From: Tieghemiomyces parasiticus
Lineage: Eukaryota; Kickxellomycota; Dimargaritomycetes; Dimargaritales; Dimargaritaceae
Direction of reading: 5' to 3'
Assembly (NCBI GenBank): GCA_027575765.1
Contig: JANBPT010000241.1
Location: forward strand, 1-51,675
DNA: 51,675 bases
Positions 40,291 through 51,675 of this stretch are shown piece after piece. Within the stretch, counting starts at the first letter, position 1. Each line of letters starts with the position of its first letter. The notes under the pieces were generated by a model, which made no database searches, was not told the DNA's origin, and saw only the letters and a list, made by a program, of their open reading frames with translations. The translations under genes and the position numbers were made by a program.

Positions 40291-41121
40291 GTATCTCCTA
40301 CCGCGGGCGATATGTGGCCCAGTTCGTCTGTGCGGGCGCCTAGACCTCTCTTTGGCATCCGATGCTTAAATTCAATTGCTATCTTATACTTTGTTTCTAA
40401 CCAAATAAGGATATCATTTACTGGAATATATACCGACGAATAGGGAATTCGTTGCTAATACGGATGTGCCTTTGCCCTTGGAAACTCGTGTCCACCCAAT
40501 GTTGTGGCGGTCGGGAGTTGGGCCAGCATGACCTATGGGTTCATCGCGGGGCCGTTTGATGTTCTATAATGGTGACCTACCGCTGCGGAAAGGGTGAATC
40601 GTGGCCTGATTGGTCTTTGCGCAGCTCTGTAAGAGTAGCCAAGCGGAGCAGGCTGCGTTGGTTAGAATTCCCACTCGGCACGAATATCGCATACCAACTG
40701 CGGCCCGGGCTATCTAGTGCTACGTTTAACCCTAAGAAGCTTGGACCGACTATTTAACACTGCGTCCCTGGCCCTTGCTACTTGCTCGTCTATCACCTAC
40801 CTTGTATGTCGCGCAACCTAAAGTCTAATAGTCTATGCTACCTGCCTGTAGTACTCGTCCAAGTCCAACACATCCGCACCATACCTGGGACTGTGGCACC
40901 CACCGCCCTCGCTTATTCCATACACGCGTCCCCACTTTTTTTTGATAGTTTGGTCCACCTGCCTTTCCCTTCAAGTGTGCTCTACTACCTGCCGTGCCTA
41001 TGGGCCCCTGTAGAAGGTATTTATTCCGTATTGGTTTCATACATTCCTCACTGTCTACCCTCCCTCCACATTTGACGCATTCGACCTGCCCGTCCACGGG
41101 TACCCCTTCCTTACCATTACC
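40291..41121. other. Intergenic between the capping protein gene and PMS1
   Basis: No ORF resembling a gene. It must hold the 3' end of the capping protein transcript and the PMS1 promoter. Confidence 0.6.
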
Positions 41122-44100
41122 ATGGCTGCTGCCAACCAGGTATTGTGCCCCATTCAGCCGGAAACGGTCCACAAGATCTGTTCAGGACAAGTCATTGTAG
41201 ACCTGACCACGGCGGTCAAAGAACTCGTGGAGAACAGTCTGGACGCTGGGGCGACAAGTATCGAGGTCAAGTTCAAAAACCATGGCCTGGATGGCATTAC
41301 CGTGACTGACAATGGGCATGGCATCGCCCCCGAGAACTATGCCACCCTGTGCCTGAAACACTATACTTCCAAGCTGTCCGACTTTACGGACCTAGCCGCC
41401 GTCCATACGTTTGGGTTCCGTGGCGAGGCCCTGAGTTCACTCTGCGCGTTGGCCACGGTGAGCATCACGACGGCTACCGCCGCGTCCGCGCCCCGCGGAG
41501 TTCAGCTGGCCTATACCACCTCCGGCGCATTAGCCACGCCCACTGGGACCCAATTACCAACAGTCCCACGAGAGGCCGGCACCACCGTCACCCTGACTCA
41601 CCTGTTCGACCGGTGGCCCGTCCGCCATGCTCAATTTAAGCGCCACGCTCGTAAGGAGTACGCCAAATGTGTGGCCGCCCTCGAGGCCTACGGGGCTGTC
41701 AGCGCCGGGACCCGGATTAGTGTCATCCACCAGCTCCTGGGTGGCCAAGCCCAACAGCGGGTGTTTGTAAGCAGCGGTAAACCCGGGTGGTCCGAGCGGA
41801 TAACCAGTGTGTTTGGGCTCAAGTTCAAACCACTTACCATTGCCTTTCAGGCGACCGTATCCGATCCGACTTCCTCTGCGATCGACTCCGTTTCCGAGGG
41901 CAAAGAGGAGGCGGAGTGCTCCCAGGATGGCAAGCTGGTTAAATTGGACTCATTAACTAGGCCAGGAACCGATCCGGTGGCCCGAATCGACGGCTGCGTA
42001 TCTCACCCGCGGCCAGGCTGTGGTCGGAGCGGACCGGAACGCCAGTACTGGTTCGTGAATGGCCGGCCCTGCGACCTGCCCAAAGTGGCTCGGGTCGTCA
42101 ATGAAGAGTACCGCACCTTCAACGCCCACCAGTACCCGATCGTGTTTCTCAATTTCGAACTTGCGGACGGCACCTATGATGTCAACGTTAGTCCGGACAA
42201 GCGCACATTGTTCCTGCACCACGAACGGTCCATTTGCCAGGCCATCCGAGTAGGTCCTCAATCCTTAGGTTTCACCAAGCTGAGGATATCGTTAGACAAT
42301 GTCACTAGGTTTACTACTTGTGGTTCTTTAATCGCACCCAATTCACCCTCCTTCAACTTTACGATGCATTTTTCCCCGTCATTTACCCACTCAGGAAAGA
42401 CTCCGTGAATTGTATGAGCCCAGCCGGTCCAGCTACGCCGTTCACACGCCAGCCAAGGCCCGGTCGTTCATAGCCCCGGACGAGGGGAATACGACCGCGC
42501 CCGCTAGCCCGGGTATACCGGCCCTAACGGGCGGCGTCTCGGGTTCGTCGTGCCGTCCGATCCCTGGTGCAATTCTGTCTCCGCAATCGTTATTAGGACC
42601 TGGGCCAGGTTCTGATTTATCGGCTCGACCGAACGTACGGCCATTTACCCAGTGCGACACGGACCCCGACCCGACAGCACGGCCTAGTAAGCGACTGCAC
42701 AGTGACCATGTCGACCGGCCATCCACTGCTTTGGGTTCTTCCGGGCTGGCCATCATGGGCAACGCGACACCGGGAGACGGTATTGACCCCAGTCGCCAAG
42801 CTCTTCTCACCGCGTTCATCGAGAAACGAGCGACCGCCTTCTCCATCCTCCCTGCCACCCGGACCCTCCCTTCCCCGCCATCCTCCCGGCACTGTTCACG
42901 TGATGATCGGTCCTTGGGCGGTAATCCTCTGCCCTCAACCGCGGCGGTTCCTATGATTATTGACCCGTCGCCGCACCTCGTAACCAAAGTGGCCAGTACG
43001 GCCGTCCTGCCTGGTGGTACTACCGTGAGTCACCTGGTCTCTCTGTCCCAACCGCCCCCAACTCTAGGGTATTGTGCACGAAAGGCCCGTCAGGGCGTGA
43101 CTTTGGATATGGCCCAATTCACCACGAATGCCCGGAGACTGCGACCGTATCTGGCTTATGCCTCGGCTCGCCCCGATCCTGCCCGTCGGACCTTTCCGGC
43201 GGTGGAAATTCCCAAGGCACCCACCAACATTGTGGGTACTGAGATGGGTGACGATTCATGCCCACATGCTCCCTCGCCCAGCGCCGCGCCCGCCTTCGAT
43301 ACCCAAGGGCAAGAAGAGGCGGCAGTGGTCCGCAAGACCATTTGCAAGGCCGATTTTGAACGGATACGCATCGTTGGACAATTCAACCTCGGATTTATCA
43401 TCGGATGTCTGGGCAGCGATCTTTACATCATCGACCAGCACGCGTCCGACGAGAAGTACAACTTTGAAACCTTACAGGCCAATGCCATTATCACTTCACA
43501 GCCGCTCATCAGGTAAGCTGCCTCTATTGTTTGCGCCGAAAGACTATCCGGAGGAGGGAGAGGTTAGGAGTGAAGATCCTCCGAGTGCCAGGGTTAACCC
43601 TACGCCCCACAGCAATTCCCACACTACCTAATATACCAACCATGGTATTTAATTTGCATACCTTCCGCCCACTCAACCTCCCTTCCAGACCTCGGGTCCT
43701 CGACTTAAGCCTGGGTGAGGAGTTAGTGGCCACCGAACATCTGGCCGTCTTGCGCAAAAATGGGTTCATGGTCGAAGTGTCCAAGGATGCCCCGCCAGGC
43801 CGCCGGCTCCGCCTAGTAACCCAGCCCTTCGTAGACCACATATTATTTGACGTGAGCGGTAAGTATGTCGCGCGCATCCCTAATGGGTCCTCCATTCTTT
43901 GACTTGGGGGTTTGGATAAGGGACACACTCCTATTAACGAATTGCCCCGTTCGCCCGGCAACCACCCACCAACGCATCACCATAACTCGACACCCGATTG
44001 TCCATGTCCTACTACCCCGTGCGCTTCAACTGTATTATTTTGTAGACCTTGAGGAGATCATTGCTAAGTTGGGTAGGACCCCGAGTGCCATGGTCCGCTG

Positions 44101-44323
44101 TTCCCGGGCGGAGCGGGTCTTCGCCTCACGAGCCTGTCGCAAGTCCATCATGATCGGGGACGCGCTGAGCGCGATTCAGATGCGCAAGGTGGTCAACAAC
44201 TTGAGTACCATCCAACAACCCTGGAACTGTCCGCACGGACGGCCCACTATGCGCCACCTCTTAGACTTGCGGGCGTACACTGACCAGTCGGACAGCTCGG
44301 CGGGAAGGGATGTACAGAACTAA
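41122..44323 (+). CDS. PMS1: DNA mismatch repair protein PMS1 (MutL homologue)
   Basis: Four exons: 41122-42249, 42395-43512, 43689-43858 and 44046-44323, giving 897 residues. PMS1 (PMS2 in animals) pairs with MLH1 to form MutL-alpha, the endonuclease that nicks DNA in mismatch repair. The N-terminal GHKL ATPase has E35/N38 (KELVENSLDAGAT), DNGHGI at 63-68 and GFRGEAL at 98-104. A Ser/Pro-rich linker of about 270 residues, with little conservation, follows exon 1. The C-terminal endonuclease domain has all expected motifs: QFNLGFI, the metal site DQHASDEKYNFE, ACRKSIMIGDAL and CPHGRPTMRHL. The protein therefore looks catalytically intact. All introns have GTAGGT, GTAAGC or GTAAGT donors. Confidence 0.97.
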
Positions 44324-46309
44324 GCGGGTCACCCTTTCGGAAGCCCCACTTATCGACTGACGGTATGAAAGTTGAGGCATTAAGCACAGTAACACGTCGG
44401 TGGGCCAGCGGAGATAAGTTACGGCGTTGAACCTTTCGTTGCTTAAGCTGATACACCAACTTGGCTTCCCCCGCCCCTCTTTGGGCATGTCGCGAAAAGA
44501 GCTACTTTGTATTAGTTGCTGAGAGGTGAGAGGGAAAATCCCAATACTTCCGCTCGTTCAGCCTCCGACTGGTCCACTAGAGGAAAAGGATTACCTTGGA
44601 TTGTTGGAAGATTCGTGGTCATCGCACGACCTAAAGTCGATACTGGGAAAACCTGTTTCCCCGATCTGATGGCCTACTATCCCTCCGCTCTCCATAAAAC
44701 GTTGTAATATGAGTGCAGTACGCCAATAGGCTGCATGCCGCTTCTCTTGGCCTATTAGACTAACCCGATTCGTCAATGTACATGGTGAACCTACCTACTT
44801 GATAATATAACACATCGTAAAGCGTAGCAGACGCATAGTAGCCAAGGAGTCAATGTTTCTAATTCGGATGGCTGGATAGGGAAGGAATCCCCCACGCGGC
44901 TTCGGTGCAATGAGTAGAGAGACAGTGTATGGCTATGGATAGACCGCCGCTAGCCATGACCAGATTGAACAACGGCACTGTGAGGCACAACCTTGGGAAG
45001 GGTTTGAATCACTAAGGGTTACTATGCGACCCTTGGCTTGTTTTTTATCCTCTTGCAAATTTGGGGCCTCGGGTGTGGAACAGGTTGCGCTATGGGCCTG
45101 CCTGGGTTAACAGAAAGGGCATGGGATACGAAGTGTTTCCCCTTCCCACCATATTCATCCCAAAAGCGGAGCTGTCGTAAATGCGAAAGACATACATTTA
45201 CATTCGAGGTTGCCTTTAACGTTAGGTACAGACCCAGCAGATTATCCTTATATTCAGTTGCCCCCCCCCGTTAGGCGGCCGAACTCGACGTTTCATCCTT
45301 ATCCGGTCCGTTCGCGCCGATCGCCGAGTAGTTGCCCACTGCAGTACATGACTGTGGGCAGTGGAAAAGCCTTCAAACTCTTGAACGCCAATGTAAAAAA
45401 GAAAGAGATGCGAAAAATAGAATGAAAGTGTCCCGTTCAAAGGCCGATCTCCCCCCGGTAACTCATATTTTCTGAGCCCTCAATGTAGGCCCTCCAACTC
45501 TGCGCTGTGAGATTGATGACCCCATTGGCACTCGCTAGGTGAATGGGTCCATGCGGTGGGCAAGAAGTACCCCCTACTCCTTGGGGAAACTTTCTAGCCA
45601 TGGTTGGTACAGGCCCTAGCCACCAGTCGCCATGGTCAATCTACGCTAACAGTATGTCAGTTGAGATGTATGGAGACTGTGAGCTGAGAAGTATGGCCAA
45701 TGAAGAACGATTAAGGACCCGGTCTTGAGTATAGTCCGGAGGTATTATGGGGGAGGGTCAGGAGCCTGGGTATGTGAGCTGTATGGGATGATGGATCACT
45801 CTCATTGGAGGCCAGTAACTGCCTGTCGCCATCCGGGTTCGCTCCCACCCTTTTCTCACTCTTTAGGCAGCACACTTTTCGATCGCAGGCATATTTAAAT
45901 CATCTGGAGTTTCCACTTCGACGCCATCGCACTTTCTGAGCTTTCCATTATTTTACCTAGGCCCTAATACCCTTCTCGCATCGAATCCTAGCAGTTGGGA
46001 TATGATTAATACGATATGACTGCTTGACCACCGGTTTCGCTTTAGTCACCGCCGTTTCCTTAGCCTCTATTCACCTATGCTTGTCTTGATAGCATCTGAG
46101 GTACTCTTCATTCGCTTCATTATGCATTCTTCCACCCTGCATATTTTTACCTTGGTTTCCGTATATCAATTAATATTTTTTTTTAAGTGGTTACCCGGTG
46201 CCATTCACCCCTTCCATCGTATTTTCGGAAAGCTGGACACCCTAAGCCCCGGCTATTATTAAGCCACCACTTTACTCCTCGTTTACACATTCGTAAATCC
46301 GAGTTCAAT
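44324..46309. other. Intergenic, no gene recognised
   Basis: About 2 kb without a credible coding region. A 61-codon ATG frame (46077-46262) precedes the receptor gene and could be an upstream ORF in its leader. A short inverted repeat (CCACTGC/GCAGTGG) lies near 45336-45363. Confidence 0.45.
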
Positions 46310-47992
46310 ATGTGGCCTACCCCGTGGCGGTTGGCTTTTTGGGCGGTCCTCTGTATTGTACTGGCCGGGTCACGACTCGCCCACACGGCGCTAACGATCA
46401 AGGCTACCAACCAGACGACCGTGTCCCATGACCTTGCACTCTACGACGACAGCCAAGACCACTCCACTCAGCCGTACGACGCCCGACTCATTCAGATATC
46501 ACTAGATGATACGTGCCAATTTACCATGCAGGGCCAGACCGCTTATCAGCTCACCACCAATGCCAGTAGCAGCGTCACCGACCCCTTGGTGGCACTCGTA
46601 ATCCCAAACAGTAACTGTCCAATGGTGCTCTATACGCTTTTCGCGAACCTCGAATCCAGAAGTTCCGAGACCAAGGCTATACTGTCCGCCGTGAGCGTCC
46701 TAGTTTTCTCGTCTATTTACAGTTCCGACTACGACATTGGCGGCATCAATGAGGGTAATTTTCAATTCTACAAGGATGCCCTGCCGTTCGATGTAGACGA
46801 CCTTATGGTGGTTGGTTCGGATGGCGCTGACACTCTGCGCCAGGCCCTGACCAACGCAGACGACCAAGGGGTACCCATCCATGTCGTCCATGACAAGAGT
46901 CCCTGGGACGTCTACTACCACTCAACGACCTGGGCCGGTATTCGTTGGTCCTTCTTTGTGGCCAACCTCATCGCCGTGCTCTACGTCGGCTATCATATAG
47001 GTATCACCTTCGTCCGCCAGGGCTTCGTCACGACTGACCGGTACTGGACCCGTATCGCCTGTGCCGTATTCCTCATGCTCCACTTGATTTTCTATATGGC
47101 CTGTCCAGCCGAGACCGCCACTACGCGGCTCAGTTCACTTGTACGTCGGCTCTCCGTCGGTACCCAAACGGTCGCCTATTCCCTTCTTATTATGCAATGG
47201 GCACGTGTTGTCGCACGTATATTTAACTGGCGCTACATGCGTCTGTTCTACCGCTTCTCTATCTTCATGGTTGGCTACACGTTACTCTTTACGATCCTGA
47301 TTGCCATCGATGTCTACCTGCACCGGTCAGCCGGGTTCGCAGTCTTCATAATGGTCTACCAGAATATCATCAATTCGGTGTGTATTGTGGTCGAATTGGT
47401 GGCTCTCATCTACAGTGCGATACTAATTTCCCGCACCCAATGGGCTCAGCGCAAGAATGGGGCGGGTCCCATGGCCCTTGTCAAGCTCACCTACCTCGTT
47501 AATATTTCCTGTCTGGGCTATATCGTATATGGGCTCATTATGGTGCTGGAGGCCACTATCTGGCGCCCCCCGCGCATCTCATACTTCATTGCCAGCACAG
47601 TGTTTGCGCAAGTGTTTTCGTTCATAACCGCCGCCGCCATCTTCTGGACGCTGGCTGCCGCTTCGAAAGTACGTAGTGATATATCTGGCCCGACCAGTGA
47701 TGCCCGCCGCCGCACCACTACTCGATCCGTCCGATTAGATGAGTTGTCACTGCGCCAGCAGAAGTCTCACGAGGTAGCATCGTCTCGGGATAACTCCCTG
47801 CCCTTGGGCACCGACCTTGAACACTTAGGCAACTCCATCTCCGAGAAACCTCAACGTCCGCTGTCCCATCCTCATCACTACACCGACGAGGATTTCGAGA
47901 CCTCCAGCGTGCCAATGAGCAGCTCGTGGCACGATCCCACGGATGGACTCGCGTTTCAACCGGACAGCTCCAACTCCAAGATTATCCTATGA
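46310..47992 (+). CDS. Seven-transmembrane receptor-like membrane protein
   Basis: This is an intronless 560-residue protein. I chose the ATG at 46310 over the in-frame one at 46187 because it begins a clean signal peptide (MWPTPWRLAFWAVLCIVLAG). Residues about 25-205 form an extracellular or luminal domain with NQT and NAS glycosylation sites, possibly PA-domain-like. Seven hydrophobic segments follow, starting at WSFFVANLIAVLYVGYHIGI and ending at VFAQVFSFITAAAIFWTLA. The cytosolic tail of about 110 residues is Ser/Arg-rich (DARRRTTTRSVR), suiting phosphorylation. The architecture resembles fungal orphan GPCR-like or TOM1/THH1-like seven-helix proteins; ligand and coupling are unknown. Topology is by eye. 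Confidence 0.8.
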   Translation: MWPTPWRLAFWAVLCIVLAGSRLAHTALTIKATNQTTVSHDLALYDDSQDHSTQPYDARLIQISLDDTCQFTMQGQTAYQLTTNASSSVTDPLVALVIPNSNCPMVLYTLFANLESRSSETKAILSAVSVLVFSSIYSSDYDIGGINEGNFQFYKDALPFDVDDLMVVGSDGADTLRQALTNADDQGVPIHVVHDKSPWDVYYHSTTWAGIRWSFFVANLIAVLYVGYHIGITFVRQGFVTTDRYWTRIACAVFLMLHLIFYMACPAETATTRLSSLVRRLSVGTQTVAYSLLIMQWARVVARIFNWRYMRLFYRFSIFMVGYTLLFTILIAIDVYLHRSAGFAVFIMVYQNIINSVCIVVELVALIYSAILISRTQWAQRKNGAGPMALVKLTYLVNISCLGYIVYGLIMVLEATIWRPPRISYFIASTVFAQVFSFITAAAIFWTLAAASKVRSDISGPTSDARRRTTTRSVRLDELSLRQQKSHEVASSRDNSLPLGTDLEHLGNSISEKPQRPLSHPHHYTDEDFETSSVPMSSSWHDPTDGLAFQPDSSNSKIIL

Positions 47993-50236
47993 TCGAAGTC
48001 CAAATGCCTGTTACTATAAAACTAATAGCACTAGTACCGTAGCAAAGCCTAGTGTTCGTGGTGGTACATAGACTGATAGGTGTAGTGTATGTAAAGAAAG
48101 ACGTAAGCTTCTGAAGGACAGATATCACTCGTACAGCGTATGCTGGACGGTTGTGGCTGGGCTTAAGAGGAGACAGAAGCCAAGTTTCCCGTTTTTATAT
48201 ATATTGGCACCATCGGCCTGCTTGTCCAAGCGGTGCTTAAATGGGAAGGTCATTCGTTTCGAATGTTGGTTTTTGTCTTTTCATAAAATGTTACGTTTGT
48301 TCGTTCGTCCAGACTTGACGTTATCTAAATTGATGGACATAGGATGGAAGGATAGTCTCTGTTGTAGGGAAAAACTACCCTAGAGGAAACTAAGAATAAC
48401 GTCTAATATGCAAAACACTAATAAACTGAACAGACTTGCGAAAGAACGAGAAAGTGATGATAAAACTGGTAGTCGGTGATAAGCCATCGTTCATTGTGTA
48501 GCGACCCAGAGCGTCTTTTATACGGAAGGAGGTCCGGCATCCTTCACCACGGTTACGGGTTGGATCAGGCGAGCCCAAGGACGTTAGTGCAAGGTGGAGC
48601 CAGCGTCAGAGCGAATATGAAGGCAGTTGCGCAACTGCCGGATCAACAAGAAGAATAAAGGAAGAAGTGGGGCCCTAAAAGGATAGAAACGGGGATGCCT
48701 GTCAAAGTGGAAGACGCCATCCTGTAGATTGGAAGGTTAGCGTCGCTACAAGGGAATATTGAAATAGGCTAACGAAATATGAGAAAAAGGTAAAGACGCC
48801 CAATTGATCGGATCAGTGGTTTAGGGCACCAGTCTCACTCTTATTTTTCACGCCTTCTCGGTGCTTAGATGACTACGGGAGAAACCACTCATTGCCCACC
48901 TGGATTCGCACGGCATGGATAAGATAATCAAAAGCCATCTAGCGGCAACTGTTGTCATAATAAGGACAGTCAAATCCGGTTTAGATCAGTGCACCTATAC
49001 TTTTCTACTATGTACATAGCGTGTCCCCCCTTAATAGATCAAGGGATTCTAGTCTATCGTTTTATTACATTAATAAGGCTTGCATCTATTCATATGTACT
49101 TGTACAGGGTTAGGAGGCTGTGATGTCTGATCCACAAAACGGTAGGGTATGAATGGACAGGTCTGTCAGCGCTAGACAGTGCCAGGAGTCAGGGGTAAGA
49201 ACACACCTGTTGTGCCGGCTCCTTAGGTAAAGATCATGGCCCAGAGCCAGGAGAGGCTTGGAAAGTTGAGGTATGACGACCACCGACCAATCGCTTTACG
49301 TGTGCAGGTACATGATATGGCCACCACCCATTCCTTTATCACGGCATTACCTGTAACTAAGGAACGCTTAGTATCCACCGGCCGACCGAGTCAAAGGACA
49401 AATTGATTGCCTGCAGAATGTGGTAGCGAGCATTGTCATTGCTGCTTGGGGTGCCATGTCACGCACGACCATGCCTCCTTATGTGACTGTGGTGCCGTTT
49501 GCCGCCCAGGGTCGTATATCAAGTGGGGTTACCGTGCTGAGAGGGTAGGCTCTTTAGGGATAAGCCGCGGAGGACCAACACAGACTAGCCAATAATCTAT
49601 GCCATAAATCGTATTGCTACCCTGACCTTGTGGGCGGCGGATGGATAACCGTACTACGATGATGGGTGATTTTTGATGGCGGGTCAGGGCACCATGTCCT
49701 CCGTCCCTTCGCTAGTGGGTCCGCTGTCAGAGCGGTCGGGCCATCACTAGGTCGATTGCATCAGCCGCATAAATTGGGTAACCCGAGACTAGTAGGTCGT
49801 ATGCGCCGGTCGAGGGTTGCAGTAGGCCCATGGGCTCCATGTCCCATGCGCTTCCTAGTTCACCACTACAGGAGACGCCCCTCCGACGTGGCTATCCTAG
49901 ATGATAAGCCTGACCACGTCCCAGGGCTACCCCTGAACCATCTCCTGCAGCCGATGGAGGCCACTGTAATCATAGGGCCGCTTCAATGTGTCAATCCGAC
50001 TGCATCGTTTCAGCCTTGAATTCATTTCCCAGCTGCACTACTGATTCAGAATGGTTGCCTTCCGATGGCACATTGGCGGCCACGGCGACGGGGCTGGCCA
50101 ACGTGGGTTTCCAGTGCACCAGAGGGGTTTAAAACCTTAACTCCTTCCTCAATGCGCCCCGCCAGTCCGCCTTTCAGACTAGCCGACACCCGCTTTTGCA
50201 TTCCGCCTTCCCCATAACTCCTTTTCCTCTATCACC
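47993..50236. other. Intergenic, no gene recognised
   Basis: No supported gene. A short Cys/His-rich frame at about 49407-49595 lacks an ATG and has a possible splice acceptor (CCTGCAG) at its start, so it might be an exon remnant. TTTAAAA near 50128 could serve the hydrolase gene. Confidence 0.45.
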
Positions 50237-51079
50237 ATGATGGCAAACCGACCCGGCCGAACTAAGTTCACTGAGTACAAGATTCCGACGTCGGGCGATG
50301 ACTACCTGGGCGCCACCATCCTACGAAAGCCCCTTCCGCCGACCGAGGGACCCAACAAGATCATGGTCATTTGTCACGGTCTCCTCAACACCCAGTACTC
50401 CCGAGTGGTTCGTACCTTGGCCACCGGTCTGCCTTACCACGCCTGCATCTTTGACTTCCGAGGTAACGGTCAGAGCTCCGGCAGTACCCGTTATGGGAAT
50501 CACTTCGAAGAGGTCGACGACCTGTGCCACGTAGTAGAATACCTCCGGAACGTCCTGCACTTTCAGGTTGAGGTCATTATGGGCCACTCGAAGGGTGCCT
50601 CGGCCGCGCTTCTATATTCCGCCAGATATGCCGACGTTCCCTACGTGATTGATCTCTCTGGCCGCTATGACATGACCAAGGCCCCCATGCTGAACTTTAC
50701 ACCCCAGCAACAGGAGGAGTTGGCGACCCAGGGCGAGACCGTGTGGAAGCACTATGGGCTAGACGGTGATCGCCCCTATATCGTGCGCAAAACAGATCTG
50801 GAAAACCTCACTGCCGATCGTATGGAACCCGTCCGCTGCCTGGATTTTAACAAAGTTCAGGTTCTGATTGTGCACGGTGAAGATGATGTCGTGGTCCCGG
50901 TCGAAGAAGGCCGTAAGTACTACGACGTTCTTCTGAACGGACCTGTCCTTAACGGGCAGCCTGACGACCGCCTAACCCTCAAGGTCCTGCCAAAGACTAG
51001 CCACGTATTCACGGAGCCCCATGAGCAAGCCCTTTTACTTGAAGCGGTTGGTTCCTGGCTCGAACCGCGCATGCGCTAA
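50237..51079 (+). CDS. Alpha/beta hydrolase (serine esterase-like)
   Basis: This is an intronless 280-residue cytosolic protein with no signal peptide. The first two codons are both ATG. It has the full alpha/beta hydrolase order: oxyanion motif CHGLL at 46-50, DFRGNGQSSG at 73-82, nucleophile elbow GHSKG at 116-120 (Ser118), an acidic residue in HGEDD at 213-217 and His256 in TSHVF. A small lid region lies at about 145-200. Related fungal proteins are described only as hydrolases or esterases. The substrate is unknown. Confidence 0.93.
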   Translation: MMANRPGRTKFTEYKIPTSGDDYLGATILRKPLPPTEGPNKIMVICHGLLNTQYSRVVRTLATGLPYHACIFDFRGNGQSSGSTRYGNHFEEVDDLCHVVEYLRNVLHFQVEVIMGHSKGASAALLYSARYADVPYVIDLSGRYDMTKAPMLNFTPQQQEELATQGETVWKHYGLDGDRPYIVRKTDLENLTADRMEPVRCLDFNKVQVLIVHGEDDVVVPVEEGRKYYDVLLNGPVLNGQPDDRLTLKVLPKTSHVFTEPHEQALLLEAVGSWLEPRMR

Positions 51080-51675
51080 GGACGGTTTACAAAAGATGGA
51101 TAAACCCCACTTTAAGTTTCCCCTTTATTTTCACGATAACAACTGCTACCTTTCATCAATTCCCTTCTTACCGTGTAGACCGAATTTAATCCCGTCTGGT
51201 CCCCATCAAAACTAGGCCCTGGAATAATGAGTAAAATGTGCTACATCGCCCTTCTGCTGTGGCTTAACTAATTCTGATTCGGAGAACGCCCGTCGAGTGA
51301 TCATGGAAGTATCCGAGCTGGAAGTGCACCTGAATTGATCTTAAAGCTTACAGTGGCCATCATTGGTGAGAATACGGATATTTATGTGCAATGACAGCTT
51401 AAGGCATTTCGCTACTTGATATAGAGCACACGTGGTAATTCTTTCAAAGGATACTATAGGTATTCGCTTCTTTTCCTGCCAGTGAATACCATGAGCTTTA
51501 CATTTTTTCACCTTCCCGGCGCTAGCCCCCCGTCCCCACTTTATTTAGCAAGGAGAGCAAGAACCGTGGTGTTTTGGTTAGTCAAACGATGTAACCAATC
51601 GACAGGGCTTTATAGGGGGGACTCTTCCCGTACCACGGAAGATTGGCGGTTCACGTTAACTAACGCACTGCGACC
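51080..51675. other. 3' flank, no gene seen
   Basis: About 600 bp after the hydrolase gene up to the window edge, without a convincing ORF. Confidence 0.5.

Noticed and set aside
45825..45860. B-box-like GGGTTCGCTCCC followed by TTTT
   Set aside because: No cloverleaf can be formed with upstream sequence.
48812..48925. tRNA-like string (CAGTGGTTTAGGGCACCAGTCTCACT)
   Set aside because: It has an A-box-like start but no matching B box, T arm or acceptor pairing downstream.
1..51675. CRISPR array, operon or biosynthetic cluster
   Set aside because: No regularly spaced repeats were seen. The genes are eukaryotic with introns, mixed strands and unrelated functions, so no cluster is supported.

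Overview
This window looks like nuclear DNA of a fungus, probably an early-diverging one. The protein-coding genes have short spliceosomal introns (about 80 to 300 bp) with GTAAGT-like donors and AG acceptors. The gene set mixes ordinary fungal genes with families better known from animals, plants or basal fungi: a SWEET sugar transporter, a FAM72 protein, an Argonaute and a very large sacsin-type ATPase. I infer a zoopagomycete-like or related lineage, but the sequence alone does not fix the species.

Layout. 1-7.1 kb is gene-poor: a truncated tRNA-Ala at the left edge, a tRNA-Asp, an unusual tract of about 2.6 kb with no CpG dinucleotide at all, diverged repeats, LTR-like retrotransposon remnants and the broken 5' end of a gene. 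7.1-16 kb holds a small secreted precursor protein (minus), a GFA-domain zinc protein (plus) and an intronless Argonaute (minus). 16.6-23 kb holds a five-exon tandem-PH protein (minus), a five-exon SWEET transporter (plus) and a four-exon FAM72 homologue (minus). 23-26.4 kb has no convincing gene. 26.5-33.1 kb has a three-exon NTF2-like protein (plus) that converges on an 1884-residue sacsin/DUF3684-type protein (minus).

33.2-38.4 kb is the least conventional part. Several tiny acidic ORFs lie on the plus strand. Each has a TATA box at a distance from its ATG that matches, or is somewhat longer than, the spacing seen at the recognised genes. Two or three of them share a short Ser-rich to acidic pattern. 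39-44.4 kb holds the F-actin capping protein alpha subunit and the mismatch-repair MutL homologue PMS1 (called PMS2 in animals). 46.3-48 kb holds a seven-transmembrane receptor-like protein with a signal peptide. 50.2-51.1 kb holds an alpha/beta hydrolase.

The genes do not form an operon or an obvious pathway. Functional themes present are small-RNA silencing (Argonaute), DNA repair (PMS1, and FAM72 as a possible uracil-repair modulator), phosphoinositide binding (tandem PH), sugar transport (SWEET) and actin dynamics (CapZ alpha). Exon structures were worked out by hand by joining reading frames at consensus splice sites; they are predictions without transcript support.
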